Positions 1 through 8,543 of a stretch of DNA of 64,000 nucleotides are shown here, one piece after another. Location: the NCBI GenBank assembly GCA_003762615.1, contig RIAZ01000004.1:124001-188000 (forward strand), read 5' to 3'. Made by a program: the position numbers and the translations under genes. Below the pieces are notes generated by a model. It was not told the origin of the DNA, searched no databases, and worked only from the letters and a program-made list of their open reading frames with translations. Every line of letters starts with the position of its first letter. Positions within the stretch are counted from its first letter, which is position 1. The DNA comes from Muribaculaceae bacterium Isolate-037 (Harlan). GTDB lineage: Bacteria; Bacteroidota; Bacteroidia; Bacteroidales; Muribaculaceae.

Positions 1-1877
1 CCTTTATAGAACATGATGGCAAGGGGGGCGTAATAGAGACATTCACGGGTAAACTCCTTGTGCAGCAGGAGCCTGATGCCTCCAGCTTCCCTAACGGAGG
101 TATCCGTAATACATTTGAAGCCCGAGGATATTCAGCATGGGATATTTCTTCGCCTGCATTTATCGTTGGAAATACGTTGTGTATCCCTACGATTTTCATA
201 TCCTATACGGGAGAGGCGCTTGACTACAAGACTCCTCTTCTCCGCACGCTGAATGCAATCGATAAGTCGGCAACACGTGTTGCGAGATTCTTTGATAAGT
301 CGGTGAAGCATGTGGAATGTTATCTCGGCTGGGAGCAGGAATATTTCCTTGTAGATGAATCATTGTATGCAGCACGTCCTGACCTGGTATTGACAGGGCG
401 TACATTGATGGGTCATGAGAGTGCAAAGAACCAGCAGCTTGAAGACCATTATTTCGGAGCAATACCGAGTAGGGTAGAGGCATTCATGCTTGACCTTGAA
501 TTGGAATGTCATCGTCTTGGAATACCTGCCAAAACCCGCCATAATGAGGTGGCTCCAAATCAATTTGAACTTGCTCCGATATTTGAGGAGGCTAATCTTG
601 CCAATGATCATAATCTTCTGCTGATGTCGGTGATGAATGAGGTGGCACGCCGTCATAATTTCCGTGTACTGCTTCATGAGAAGCCGTTTGCAGGGATAAA
701 CGGTAGCGGTAAGCACAATAACTGGAGTCTTGGGACTGATACGGGTAAACTGTTGTTCTCCCCGGGAAAGACGCCGAAGCGCAATTTGGAATTTATTGTG
801 TTTGTCAGCAATGTCATGTCGGCAGTGCATAAGCATAATGCATTGTTGAAAGCCTCCATTATGTCGGCTACTAATGCCCATCGTCTTGGTGCCAATGAGG
901 CTCCTCCGGCAATAATCTCAATGTTCCTCGGAAGTCAGTTGACACAGATACTTGACAGTATCGAGAAGAACGAGACTGATTCAATCATTCTTGAAGGCAA
1001 AGAGGGTATGCGTCTTGACGTAAGTCAGATACCGGATCTTTTGATAGATAATACCGATCGTAACCGTACCAGTCCGTTCGCATTTACCGGAAATAGATTT
1101 GAATATCGTGCGGTGGGTTCATCAGCCAACTGTGCATCAGCACTCATTGCATTGAATGCGGCTGTAGCTGTCGAACTTGATGAATTTGCAGATCGTGTGG
1201 AGAAGCGAGTGGCATCGGGAGAGAATATTGATAAGGTTCTTCTTGATGAGGCACGTGAGAATATCATACGTTCTCGTGCTATTCAGTTTGATGGAAACGG
1301 CTATAGCGAAGAATGGAAGGAGGAGGCGAAACGTCGGGGTCTTGACACAGAATCTTCGGCGCCGTTAATGTTTGACAAATATATGGAACCCTCTACCATT
1401 GATATGTTCAGGAAAGCGGGTATCTTCAGTGAGAAGGAACTTGAGGCAAGGAATGAGGTGAAATGGGAGATGTATTCCAAGAAGCTTCAGATAGAGTCGC
1501 GTGTGCTTGGGGATCTTGCCATCAATCATATTATTCCTGCTGCTATCACTTATCAGAGATTACTGCTTGACAATGTGTATAAGATCAAGCAATTGTTTGA
1601 TGAGTCAACCGCACGAAAGATCGGTGGTCAAGACATGCTCACTATTGAGCAGATTTCGGAGCACATGAGTGCTATAAAGTCTCTTGTAGAGAAGATGGTA
1701 AGTTCGCGTCATATCGCTAATAGGAAGCCGAGTGAACGTGATAAGGCAATTGCATATCATGATACAGTTGCTCCCCTTCTTGAGGAGATTAGGATGCATA
1801 TAGATTCCCTTGAGCTTATGGTTGACAATGAGATCTGGCCTCTCCCGAAATATCGCGAGCTGTTGTTTATACGCTAA
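1..1877 (+). CDS. glnN: Glutamine synthetase type III, 5'-truncated by the window edge
   Basis: Makes glutamine from glutamate, ammonia and ATP in the cytoplasm. The frame is open from base 3 to the stop at 1875-1877, so the true start lies outside the window; the GTG at 60 is internal. About 625 residues are visible of a family that is usually about 725. Recognisable GSIII segments include QQEPDASSFPNGG near the visible N-terminus, the glutamate/ATP-site segment NGSGKHNNWSLG, NRFEYRAVGSSANCAS, and the C-terminal end PLPKYRELLFIR. GSIII is the usual glutamine synthetase of Bacteroidales. A terminator hairpin follows directly, so it ends a transcription unit. Identity is very secure; regulation cannot be judged because the promoter is missing. 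Confidence 0.96.
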   Translation, partial: FIEHDGKGGVIETFTGKLLVQQEPDASSFPNGGIRNTFEARGYSAWDISSPAFIVGNTLCIPTIFISYTGEALDYKTPLLRTLNAIDKSATRVARFFDKSVKHVECYLGWEQEYFLVDESLYAARPDLVLTGRTLMGHESAKNQQLEDHYFGAIPSRVEAFMLDLELECHRLGIPAKTRHNEVAPNQFELAPIFEEANLANDHNLLLMSVMNEVARRHNFRVLLHEKPFAGINGSGKHNNWSLGTDTGKLLFSPGKTPKRNLEFIVFVSNVMSAVHKHNALLKASIMSATNAHRLGANEAPPAIISMFLGSQLTQILDSIEKNETDSIILEGKEGMRLDVSQIPDLLIDNTDRNRTSPFAFTGNRFEYRAVGSSANCASALIALNAAVAVELDEFADRVEKRVASGENIDKVLLDEARENIIRSRAIQFDGNGYSEEWKEEAKRRGLDTESSAPLMFDKYMEPSTIDMFRKAGIFSEKELEARNEVKWEMYSKKLQIESRVLGDLAINHIIPAAITYQRLLLDNVYKIKQLFDESTARKIGGQDMLTIEQISEHMSAIKSLVEKMVSSRHIANRKPSERDKAIAYHDTVAPLLEEIRMHIDSLELMVDNEIWPLPKYRELLFIR

Positions 1878-1900
1878 GTCTTTATTATTAAGCGTTTATG

Positions 1901-1936
1901 GGGTGATTCATGATGCTATGAGTCACCCTTGTTTTT
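1901..1936 (+). terminator. Intrinsic terminator of glnN
   Basis: The stem GGGTGA-T-TCAT pairs with ATGA-G-TCACCC around a 6-base loop, followed by a T-rich tail (GTTTTT). It begins 24 bases after the glnN stop. Confidence 0.8.
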
Positions 1937-2020
1937 GATGCAAATGTTAATTAATATTAAAGTTGGATTTTTTTTATGTTTTATAGCATTGTTTTGAAAA
2001 ATAATTTGTAATTTTGCAGT

Positions 2021-2089
2021 GAGTTTTTCATGGTATTAGATTTTAAGGTTAACAGAAGATTGGTTGTCGGGATGACAATCAATTTTTTT
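2021..2089 (+). ncRNA. Candidate small RNA, copy 1
   Basis: The -7 box TAATTTTG lies at 2009-2016, so transcription should begin near 2021. The body is followed by the stem TTGGTTGTC / GACAATCAA (one G-U pair) with loop GGGAT, then seven T. The predicted transcript is about 65-70 nt. No start codon gives a useful ORF. A -33 TTTG at the expected spacing is not evident. The start is inferred from the box and was not measured. Similar sequences may exist in other Bacteroidales, but I cannot name the family with confidence. Confidence 0.65.
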
Positions 2090-2497
2090 ACGCCTTTTGT
2101 TTCGGTATTCTTATCAAATGCGAGTTTCTTAGGAATTGCGGATCCGGATAAATCCGATTCTGACACCATGAGGTGAAATATCGGAATACTTACTGTTTAA
2201 ACTGCACCTAAGTGTGAATTTCCAACAGGATCGTATAGCTGACCTGAATTTTCAGGATGTCGTATCGGAATGATGTTTCACTGTCCAATATCCAAAAGGA
2301 TAGTTGCCATATCCGGTATGATAAACTGAATATAATTTTGTCTGAACATAATCATAGATTTAGCTTAAGCCAATCTTCGTGTTAACAAAATTAAATATTA
2401 TGCCAGAAAACCTCTGCAAGAGTTAAATTTATGTTAAAAGATGAAATTATTTTATGTTTAATAACAGATTTTGAAAAATAATTTGTAATTTTGCAGT

Positions 2498-2566
2498 GAG
2501 TTTTTCATGGTATTAGATTTTAAGGTTAACAGAAGATTGGTTGTCGGGATGACAATCAATTTTTTT
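2498..2566 (+). ncRNA. Candidate small RNA, copy 2 (identical to copy 1)
   Basis: The -7 box TAATTTTG is at 2486-2493. The transcribed body and the terminator (stem TTGGTTGTC / GACAATCAA, T run to 2566) match copy 1 base for base, while the flanks differ. A further hairpin with a T tail lies 25 bases downstream (2591-2622). Confidence 0.65.
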
Positions 2567-2590
2567 GTATATACACCAATGCCCAAATAA

Positions 2591-2622
2591 GGATTGTCTT
2601 TCACGAAAGGCGATTCTTTTTT
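2591..2622 (+). terminator. Second terminator-like hairpin after sRNA copy 2
   Basis: GGATTGTCTTTC pairs with GAAAGGCGATTC (three G-U pairs) around a short loop, followed by TTTTTT. It may catch read-through from copy 2 or end a slightly longer transcript. No ORF lies between copy 2 and this hairpin. Confidence 0.55.
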
Positions 2623-2919
2623 ATTGATGTAGAACCGGTGAAGAACGGGCTTCCTCTCCAGTGGGATCGGTGACGGAACTAAGACCCATTTCTTATGAGA
2701 CTGGGTTTAAAGCTGACAACGAAGTAGAGCCAGTTTACGGAATTAAAGCAGACAAGGAATAACAATGACAAGAATAATTGAATTGTAAGCAATTATAACG
2801 GTCACTCTGAAATTTAAATGTTAACATAATTTTTTATATTAGATTAAAAGATGTTAAAGTATGATATTTTTTTTATGTTTTATAGCATTGTCTTGAAAAA
2901 TAATTTATAATTTTGCAGT

Positions 2920-2990
2920 GAGTTTTTCATGGTATTAGATTTTAAGGTTAACAGAAGATTGGTTGTCGGGACGACAATCAATTTTTTTTT
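2920..2990 (+). ncRNA. Candidate small RNA, copy 3
   Basis: The -7 box TAATTTTG is at 2908-2915. The body is identical to copies 1 and 2 except for one T-to-C change at the hairpin loop edge, which turns a potential G-U into a G-C pair (GTCG-GGA-CGAC). The change therefore preserves or strengthens the stem. The T run extends to 2990. The SulP promoter follows about 75 bases later. Confidence 0.65.
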
Positions 2991-3066
2991 GTACTTATAG
3001 ATAGGCTGAATGCGTTTGATGAGTTCGTTTTGTGTTATATTATTATGTTTTTTAACATATATTTTG

Positions 3067-3074
3067 TAATTTTG
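3067..3074 (+). promoter_or_regulatory. -7 promoter box of the SulP gene
   Basis: TAATTTTG matches the Bacteroidetes TAnnTTTG box exactly, 66 bases before the ATG. The -33 region is only a weak match. Confidence 0.6.
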
Positions 3075-3140
3075 CGGTCTGAAACAAGAGATGCTTGTTT
3101 TAGGTTACAGAATATTAATAGCTAACTAACATCAGTCATT

Positions 3141-4856
3141 ATGACACTTTCAGGTCCTATTGATTTTAAGCCGAAGTTGATTTCGGCATTGAGGGATTAT
3201 TCGTTTACAAAATTTAAGAGTGACTTAATTGCCGGCATAGTCGTTGGCATCGTTGCTTTGCCACTTGCTGTAGCATTTGCAATAGCGAGTGGAGTGAGCC
3301 CGACTGTGGGACTTATAACAGCAATAATTGGGGGATTTCTGGTATCGGCATTGGGAGGTTGTTCTGTTCAGATCGGTGGACCCACGGGTGCATTTATAGT
3401 AATTGTCTACGGAATAATAGAAAATTTTGGACTTGAAGGTCTTGCAATCGCTACGTTTATGGCTGGCGTCATACTTGTGCTGATGGGGCTTTTCCATCTC
3501 GGCACAGTTATAAAGTTCATACCATATCCGATAGTAGTGGGGTTTACTGCGGGTATAGCCTTGACAATCTTCTCCACTCAGATGAATGACTTTTTCGGGC
3601 TTGGACTTACAAATATGCCTGCGGCATTTATTCCAAAATGGGGGATGTATTTTAGTAATTTTGGTAATATCGACATAGTGTCTACGATTGTTGGGGTGGT
3701 GTCATTGCTAATAATCATTTCCGTACCGATGATTTCCAAGAAATTACCAGGAGCATTGATTGCTATAATTCTTGTCACACTTGGGGTATGGTTGCTTAAC
3801 AGCAATTTTCCGGAATATCATGTGGCGACTATTGGAGACCGATTTGGCGATCTGGTCACTACAATACCGGCACCCAAGGGTTTTGTGTTCTCAATGGATA
3901 CTATCAATCTTCTATTGCCGTCAGCATTTACGATTGCAGTTCTCGGCTCAATAGAATCATTGCTTTCGGCTACGGTAGCAGATGGTATCACCGGATCTAA
4001 GACCGGATCGAATACGGAATTGATAGGTCAAGGTGTGGCAAATATGATGGTGCCGTTCTTTGGCGGTATCCCTGTCACGGGAGCAATAGCCCGTACCATG
4101 ACAAATATAACCAATGGTGGACGCACGCCGATAGCCGGGGTCATTCATGCGATAGTGCTTTTGGTAATATTCCTGTTCATGATGCCACTTATCAATCTTG
4201 TTCCGATGGCTTGTCTTGCTGCGGTACTTATAGTGGTGAGCTATAATATGAGTGGTTGGCGTACTGTAAGGGCAATCCTTAAGAATCCTAAGAGTGATGT
4301 CACTGTGCTTGTGGTCACGTTTCTTTTGACAGTAATATTTGACCTAACAATAGCGATAGAGATTGGACTGCTGCTTGCTGTGATACTGTTCTTGCGTCGA
4401 GTTACGGAGAATGTCCAGATTAAGGTGTACAGCGAACAGCTTGACATAGCGGAGGGGACAGAATCCACTTCGCATGAGGTTCTTGATGTTGCGAAGGGAG
4501 TGCAGGTATATGAGATAGATGGACCGTTCTTCTTTGGAATCGCTACAAAGTTTGATGAAATGATGCGTACCACGATGGGAGATAAGCCCAAAGTCAGAAT
4601 TATAAGAATGCGAAAAGTGCCGTTTATTGATGCGACAGCTGTGCATAACCTTGAAATCCTGATAAGGGCTTCACAAGAGGAGGGTATTCATGTAGTGCTT
4701 TCCGGAGTAAATGATAATGTCCGAAGCGTACTTGAGCATGTAGGTATCGATAAGCTGATAGGAAAGGATCATATATGCCCCCATATATCATTAGCGGTGA
4801 AGATGGCCAATAAGATAGTCTGGCAGCTTGATGAGGAGACTTCTGTTGCAGAATAA
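3141..4856 (+). CDS. SulP/SLC26-family anion permease with C-terminal STAS domain
   Basis: Inner-membrane transporter of the sulfate permease family; the substrate (sulfate, bicarbonate or another anion) cannot be read from the sequence. 571 residues, normal for the family. The N-terminus carries the SulP entry segment AGIVVGIVALPLAVAFAIA. Many hydrophobic helices follow to about residue 425. A cytoplasmic STAS domain occupies about 440-560 (VRIIRMRKVPFIDATAVHNL is its nucleotide-binding-like loop). The gene stands alone after the sRNA repeat region and converges on lon, with a long hairpin between them. Confidence 0.92.
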   Translation: MTLSGPIDFKPKLISALRDYSFTKFKSDLIAGIVVGIVALPLAVAFAIASGVSPTVGLITAIIGGFLVSALGGCSVQIGGPTGAFIVIVYGIIENFGLEGLAIATFMAGVILVLMGLFHLGTVIKFIPYPIVVGFTAGIALTIFSTQMNDFFGLGLTNMPAAFIPKWGMYFSNFGNIDIVSTIVGVVSLLIIISVPMISKKLPGALIAIILVTLGVWLLNSNFPEYHVATIGDRFGDLVTTIPAPKGFVFSMDTINLLLPSAFTIAVLGSIESLLSATVADGITGSKTGSNTELIGQGVANMMVPFFGGIPVTGAIARTMTNITNGGRTPIAGVIHAIVLLVIFLFMMPLINLVPMACLAAVLIVVSYNMSGWRTVRAILKNPKSDVTVLVVTFLLTVIFDLTIAIEIGLLLAVILFLRRVTENVQIKVYSEQLDIAEGTESTSHEVLDVAKGVQVYEIDGPFFFGIATKFDEMMRTTMGDKPKVRIIRMRKVPFIDATAVHNLEILIRASQEEGIHVVLSGVNDNVRSVLEHVGIDKLIGKDHICPHISLAVKMANKIVWQLDEETSVAE

Positions 4857-4942
4857 TAAGAAGAACCAGGCAGATGCTTTTGATCGGATTTGCGATCCGA
4901 TTACTTGACACACACTGAATTTGTACTTATTATCAATGAATA

Positions 4943-5010
4943 TATACAACCGATTATACATTAACTGCGGCATCAGAATATGCCGCCGTTAATGTATAAT
5001 CGGTTGTATA
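4943..5010. repeat. Perfect 23-bp inverted repeat forming a long hairpin between sulP and lon
   Basis: 4943-4965 is the exact reverse complement of 4988-5010. Inside it a second 6-bp stem (GCGGCA / TGCCGC) encloses an 8-base loop, separated by one mismatch. The hairpin sits between two convergent genes, so a bidirectional terminator is the simplest role, but neither side has a clean T run. Confidence 0.85.
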
Positions 5011-5024
5011 AGTACGGGGGATTG

Positions 5025-7478
5025 TTATATCTCGAATCGGTTTTCGGCGAGCTCTGGCAGGAGTGCGAAATCAAGCACGTCTTCCACGGTCTCGACAAAA
5101 TGGAACGTCAATCCTTTGAGATATTTTGAGTTGATCTCTTCAATATCTTTTCTGTTGGCTTCTGAGAGGATAATATCTGCAATTCCTGCACGTTTTGCGG
5201 CAAGGATTTTTTCTTTTATTCCTCCTACCGGAAGCACTTTCCCCCGCAATGTTATTTCTCCGGTCATTGCTGTCTTCTCGCGAACTTTCCTACCGAGGAA
5301 AGCGGAGGCAAGAGATGTTGCCATTGTCACGCCGGCAGATGGTCCGTCTTTCGGGATCGCACCTTCGGGCACATGGATGTGGACATTTGCCTTTGTAAAC
5401 AATTCTGAGTCAATACCAAGCTTACGGGCATGAGCCTTAAGGTATTGAAGGGCAATAATCGCCGATTCTTTCATTACATCACCAAGGTTTCCGGTAAGTG
5501 TGAGTTTCTCACCATTTCCCGGAGATAGTGACGACTCGATGAATAGAATTTCACCACCCACCTGGGTCCAGGCGAGTCCTGTAACTACTCCGGCAAACTT
5601 ATTGTTCTCATAAATGTCGGGATTGACCTCTTCTTTGCCGAGAAACTCCTTTACAAGTTTTGTGGAGATTAGTTTTGGATATTCCTTTCCGGAAGCTTTT
5701 AGCCTGGCTACTTTTCTCAGAATCTTTGCAATGGTTTTTTCAAGGCGTCTTACTCCGGATTCACGGGTGTAGCGTTCGATGATATACTCAAGAGCATTCT
5801 TCTCAAATGAGATTTTATCCTCTCCCAATCCGTGGTCTTTCAAAGATTTCGGCACAAGATGCCGACGTGCTATCTCAATTTTTTCCTCAGGGATATATCC
5901 TCCGATTTCTATTATTTCCATACGGTCAAGCAGTGGACCGGATATTTCGGAGAGATTATTGGCAGTGGCAATAAACATGATGTGCGAGAGATCATAGTCA
6001 CAATCAATGTAATTATCATGGAATTTTCCGTTTTGTTCGGGATCAAGCACTTCGAGTAGAGCAGTAGATGGATCACCTTTAAAATCCTTGCCAATTTTGT
6101 CAATCTCATCCAAGACGAAAACAGGATTACCGGTGCCGCATTTTGAGAGGGCAGCCAATATCCTTCCGGGCATCGCCCCGATATAGGTGCGTCTGTGTCC
6201 GCGTATTTCAGCTTCGTCATGTAGTCCGCCTAAAGATACGCGTGCGTATTCTCGTCCGAGAGCATCAGCTATAGATTTTCCGAGGGAAGTCTTTCCAACT
6301 CCCGGAGGTCCGTATAAGCATATAATAGGTGCTTTCATATCTTTACGCAGCTTAATGACAGCCATTTGCTCGATTATACGTTCCTTTACCTTTTCCAGCC
6401 CGTAGTGGTCACGGTTAAGTATTTTCTCTACTTTTGACAAAGAGAAATTATCCGGAGAATAATGATTCCACGGCAAGTTAAGCAAGGTGTCAAGATATGA
6501 GTATTGGATTGAATATTCCGGATTCTGAGAATTGAACCGTTCTAATTTTTTCAATCCTTTCTCAAAATGCGTCTGATTCTCCTTATTCCATGTTTTCTCG
6601 GCAGCTCTTGCCATTAATTCATCTACATCAGAATTTTCAGAGACATTTCCAAGTTCATCTTGAATTGCTCTGAGTTGCTGTTGGAGAAAATGCTCCTTCT
6701 GCTTCTGATTCAAGTCCTCGTGAGTGCGTTGGTGTATACTTGCCTGGATGGCGAGTTTTTGCAGAGAAAGATCAAGGTCTTTCAAGAAACTCTCAAGAAG
6801 GTCTTTAAATGTGTTGCTATACAGAAGTTTCGCTCTTTCCTCAATAGATAGTGGAGAATTGGAAGCCATGAAATATATGGCGAACTCAGGTTTCTCATTA
6901 AGACCTTTTAAAGAATCGGAAATACGTTCTCTATCATGGTCGGGTATATATGACAATATATTTTCGTATGCGTCCCGTATATTTTCCCATAAGCAATCCA
7001 CCTCGTAAGAGTTATCATCAGTTTCGATTTGAGGCATGATTTCTATTTCAGCAGAAAGCCATTCGGATTCTTTTGTCAGACTCATTAGCTTTGCCCGTAA
7101 TCCGGTGCTTACGAATGCTACCGGAGTGGTCCCCGGCATTCTTATGATTTTGACAACTTTGCAGATTATCCCGACATTATAGAAGTCTTTTAATTTAGAA
7201 GGAGTCTCAATATTCTCCTTCACAGTGACGGCGAAGAGCGTGGAACCTTTTTCATAGGCATCTTTGACGAGCGTTTCCAGATACTCGTTTTCCAATTTCA
7301 CCGGTTGAGGCATTCCCGGGAATATCACATTGTCGACCAAAGGGAGCAATGTCACATTTGAGGCATCAAAAGAGAAGGAATTGATGTCGTCGGCTGATGG
7401 AATCTCAGCTATGAATGAACCGCTGACATTGAAATCAGCAGATTCAGCAGAATATAAAGGGTATTTCTTTCTAAGCAT
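5025..7478 (-). CDS. lon: ATP-dependent protease Lon
   Basis: Cytoplasmic AAA+ serine protease that degrades misfolded and regulatory proteins. 817 residues with the full order: N-terminal substrate-binding domain starting near LPLVDNVIFPGMPQPV (about residue 45), coiled middle region, AAA+ module with Walker A GPPGVGKTSLGKS and Walker B VFVLDEIDKI, and C-terminal protease domain. The catalytic Ser is in KDGPSAG (about 714) and the Lys in GGIKEK (about 757). The start ATG lies only 4 bases after a perfect -7 box (7483-7490), which suggests a leaderless mRNA; no other in-frame ATG lies before the N-domain. Single-gene unit, convergent with the SulP gene. Confidence 0.97.
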   Translation of the reverse strand: MLRKKYPLYSAESADFNVSGSFIAEIPSADDINSFSFDASNVTLLPLVDNVIFPGMPQPVKLENEYLETLVKDAYEKGSTLFAVTVKENIETPSKLKDFYNVGIICKVVKIIRMPGTTPVAFVSTGLRAKLMSLTKESEWLSAEIEIMPQIETDDNSYEVDCLWENIRDAYENILSYIPDHDRERISDSLKGLNEKPEFAIYFMASNSPLSIEERAKLLYSNTFKDLLESFLKDLDLSLQKLAIQASIHQRTHEDLNQKQKEHFLQQQLRAIQDELGNVSENSDVDELMARAAEKTWNKENQTHFEKGLKKLERFNSQNPEYSIQYSYLDTLLNLPWNHYSPDNFSLSKVEKILNRDHYGLEKVKERIIEQMAVIKLRKDMKAPIICLYGPPGVGKTSLGKSIADALGREYARVSLGGLHDEAEIRGHRRTYIGAMPGRILAALSKCGTGNPVFVLDEIDKIGKDFKGDPSTALLEVLDPEQNGKFHDNYIDCDYDLSHIMFIATANNLSEISGPLLDRMEIIEIGGYIPEEKIEIARRHLVPKSLKDHGLGEDKISFEKNALEYIIERYTRESGVRRLEKTIAKILRKVARLKASGKEYPKLISTKLVKEFLGKEEVNPDIYENNKFAGVVTGLAWTQVGGEILFIESSLSPGNGEKLTLTGNLGDVMKESAIIALQYLKAHARKLGIDSELFTKANVHIHVPEGAIPKDGPSAGVTMATSLASAFLGRKVREKTAMTGEITLRGKVLPVGGIKEKILAAKRAGIADIILSEANRKDIEEINSKYLKGLTFHFVETVEDVLDFALLPELAENRFEI

Positions 7479-7482
7479 AGTG

Positions 7483-7490
7483 CAAAATTA
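7483..7490 (-). promoter_or_regulatory. -7 promoter box of lon, 4 bases from the ATG
   Basis: On the minus strand the bases read TAATTTTG-CACT-ATG. A transcript started at the usual distance would begin at or inside the start codon. Confidence 0.6.
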
Positions 7491-7628
7491 GTCAAATCTA
7501 TCCATACATAGGTAAAGGGAGTTGTGAAATTAATTGAAAAAACAGTTTTTTTATCCGATTGTATCATTATTGAGTGAAGGATAGGGCAAGTTTATCATAA
7601 TAATAAATGTAATATGATAAATTCTGAT

Positions 7629-7636
7629 TATCTTTG
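7629..7636 (+). promoter_or_regulatory. -7 promoter box of the tRNA methyltransferase gene
   Basis: TATCTTTG followed by CATC and then ATG at 7641. The box argues against the upstream in-frame ATG at 7614, which would lie before the promoter. Confidence 0.6.
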
Positions 7637-7640
7637 CATC

Positions 7641-8372
7641 ATGAAAGCAGGAAAATTTCATTTCAAACAATTTTCAGTGGGTCATGGTCATGGCAGTATG
7701 AAAGTTGGTGTTGACGGTGTTATGGTTGGAGCATGGTCATCGGCTTCCGGCAAAAGGATACTTGATGCCGGAACCGGTTGCGGTCTTATAGCATTGATGC
7801 TTGCTCAACGTAACCATGCTGCTGAAATTCTGGGTATAGACATAGACTCAGCCTCAGTGGATGAGGCTCAATGTAATTTCAAGGATTCTCCATGGAGTGA
7901 CAGATTGCAGGTGCGGCAAGAGTCGTATGTGGATTTTTCACCGGAAGGATATGGATTTGACCTGATAGTAAGTAATCCGCCTTATTTTGATTCCGGAGTC
8001 ACCGACCTTACGACAACCCGCATAGCGGCACGTCATCAGGGTGAGTTTTCTCCATACGTATTGTTGGAGAGATCGCCTAAGCTTTTGGCAGATGGAGGAA
8101 GAGTGGCAATGATAGTGCCGTCGGAGTTCTTTGATAAATTAAGAGATTGGGGCATATCGTTGGGATTGGTTCTTGTCAGAGCGATGTTTGTGAGGAATCA
8201 TCCGGAGGCTTCTGTAAAACGTGTATTGATGGAGTTTTCCAAAGATGTTGATGAGGGATGCCATGTTTCTGTGAAAAGGGAAGAGGTGCCTATGTTGACA
8301 ATGTTTCAAGATGAAGGTATTCCTACAGATGATTATAGAAATTTGTGTGGAGACTTTTACCTTAAATTTTGA
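7641..8372 (+). CDS. tRNA1(Val) (adenine-37 N6)-methyltransferase, TrmN6/YfiC family
   Basis: SAM-dependent methyltransferase expected to modify A37 of a tRNA in the cytoplasm. 243 residues from the ATG at 7641. The start MKAGKFHFKQFSV and the glycine motif LDAGTGCGLIALM (41-53) are typical. The N6-adenine signature NPPY is at 112-115. The C-terminus fits the family (EASVKRVLMEF). An in-frame ATG 27 bases upstream is rejected because it lies before the -7 box. Single gene, divergent from lon. Target specificity is inferred from family membership only. Confidence 0.88.
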   Translation: MKAGKFHFKQFSVGHGHGSMKVGVDGVMVGAWSSASGKRILDAGTGCGLIALMLAQRNHAAEILGIDIDSASVDEAQCNFKDSPWSDRLQVRQESYVDFSPEGYGFDLIVSNPPYFDSGVTDLTTTRIAARHQGEFSPYVLLERSPKLLADGGRVAMIVPSEFFDKLRDWGISLGLVLVRAMFVRNHPEASVKRVLMEFSKDVDEGCHVSVKREEVPMLTMFQDEGIPTDDYRNLCGDFYLKF

Positions 8373-8543
8373 ATTGGGATGATTTATGGAAATAGGGAAT
8401 CATAAGGAAAGGAGAATTGATAGGAAATGTTAAATAGTTGATAGGATTAAACTATTTGACGATTAAATTGTCAGACAATAAAGTAATGAATCAAGAAACG
8501 AGAGCTTGTCTCAGTCAGAGAGGCTCATAATACAAAAAAGATT

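Larger units (their letters stand above)
1992..2990 (+). repeat. Three dispersed copies of a 98-base cassette in a 1.2-kb gene-free region
   Basis: The interval between glnN and the SulP gene has no convincing ORF. It holds three same-strand copies of a 98-base unit at 1992-2089, 2469-2566 and 2891-2990. Copies 1 and 2 are identical over all 98 bases. Copy 3 differs at three positions and has a longer T run. The sequences between copies are unrelated, so this is neither a simple tandem duplication nor a CRISPR array. Each unit starts with a Bacteroidetes -7 box (TAATTTTG), contains about 45 conserved bases, and ends in a hairpin plus T run. Copies 1 and 3 also share about 20 AT-rich bases upstream. 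Confidence 0.9.

Noticed and set aside
1981..2169. Minus-strand ORF of 62 codons over small RNA copy 1
   Set aside because: It reads backward through the conserved promoter and terminator cassette; the other two copies carry no equivalent ORF.
1992..2990. CRISPR array or insertion-sequence explanation for the three 98-base repeats
   Set aside because: Units are too long and spacings (about 477 and 422 bases) too large and unequal for CRISPR. No cas genes, transposase, terminal inverted repeats or target duplications were seen.
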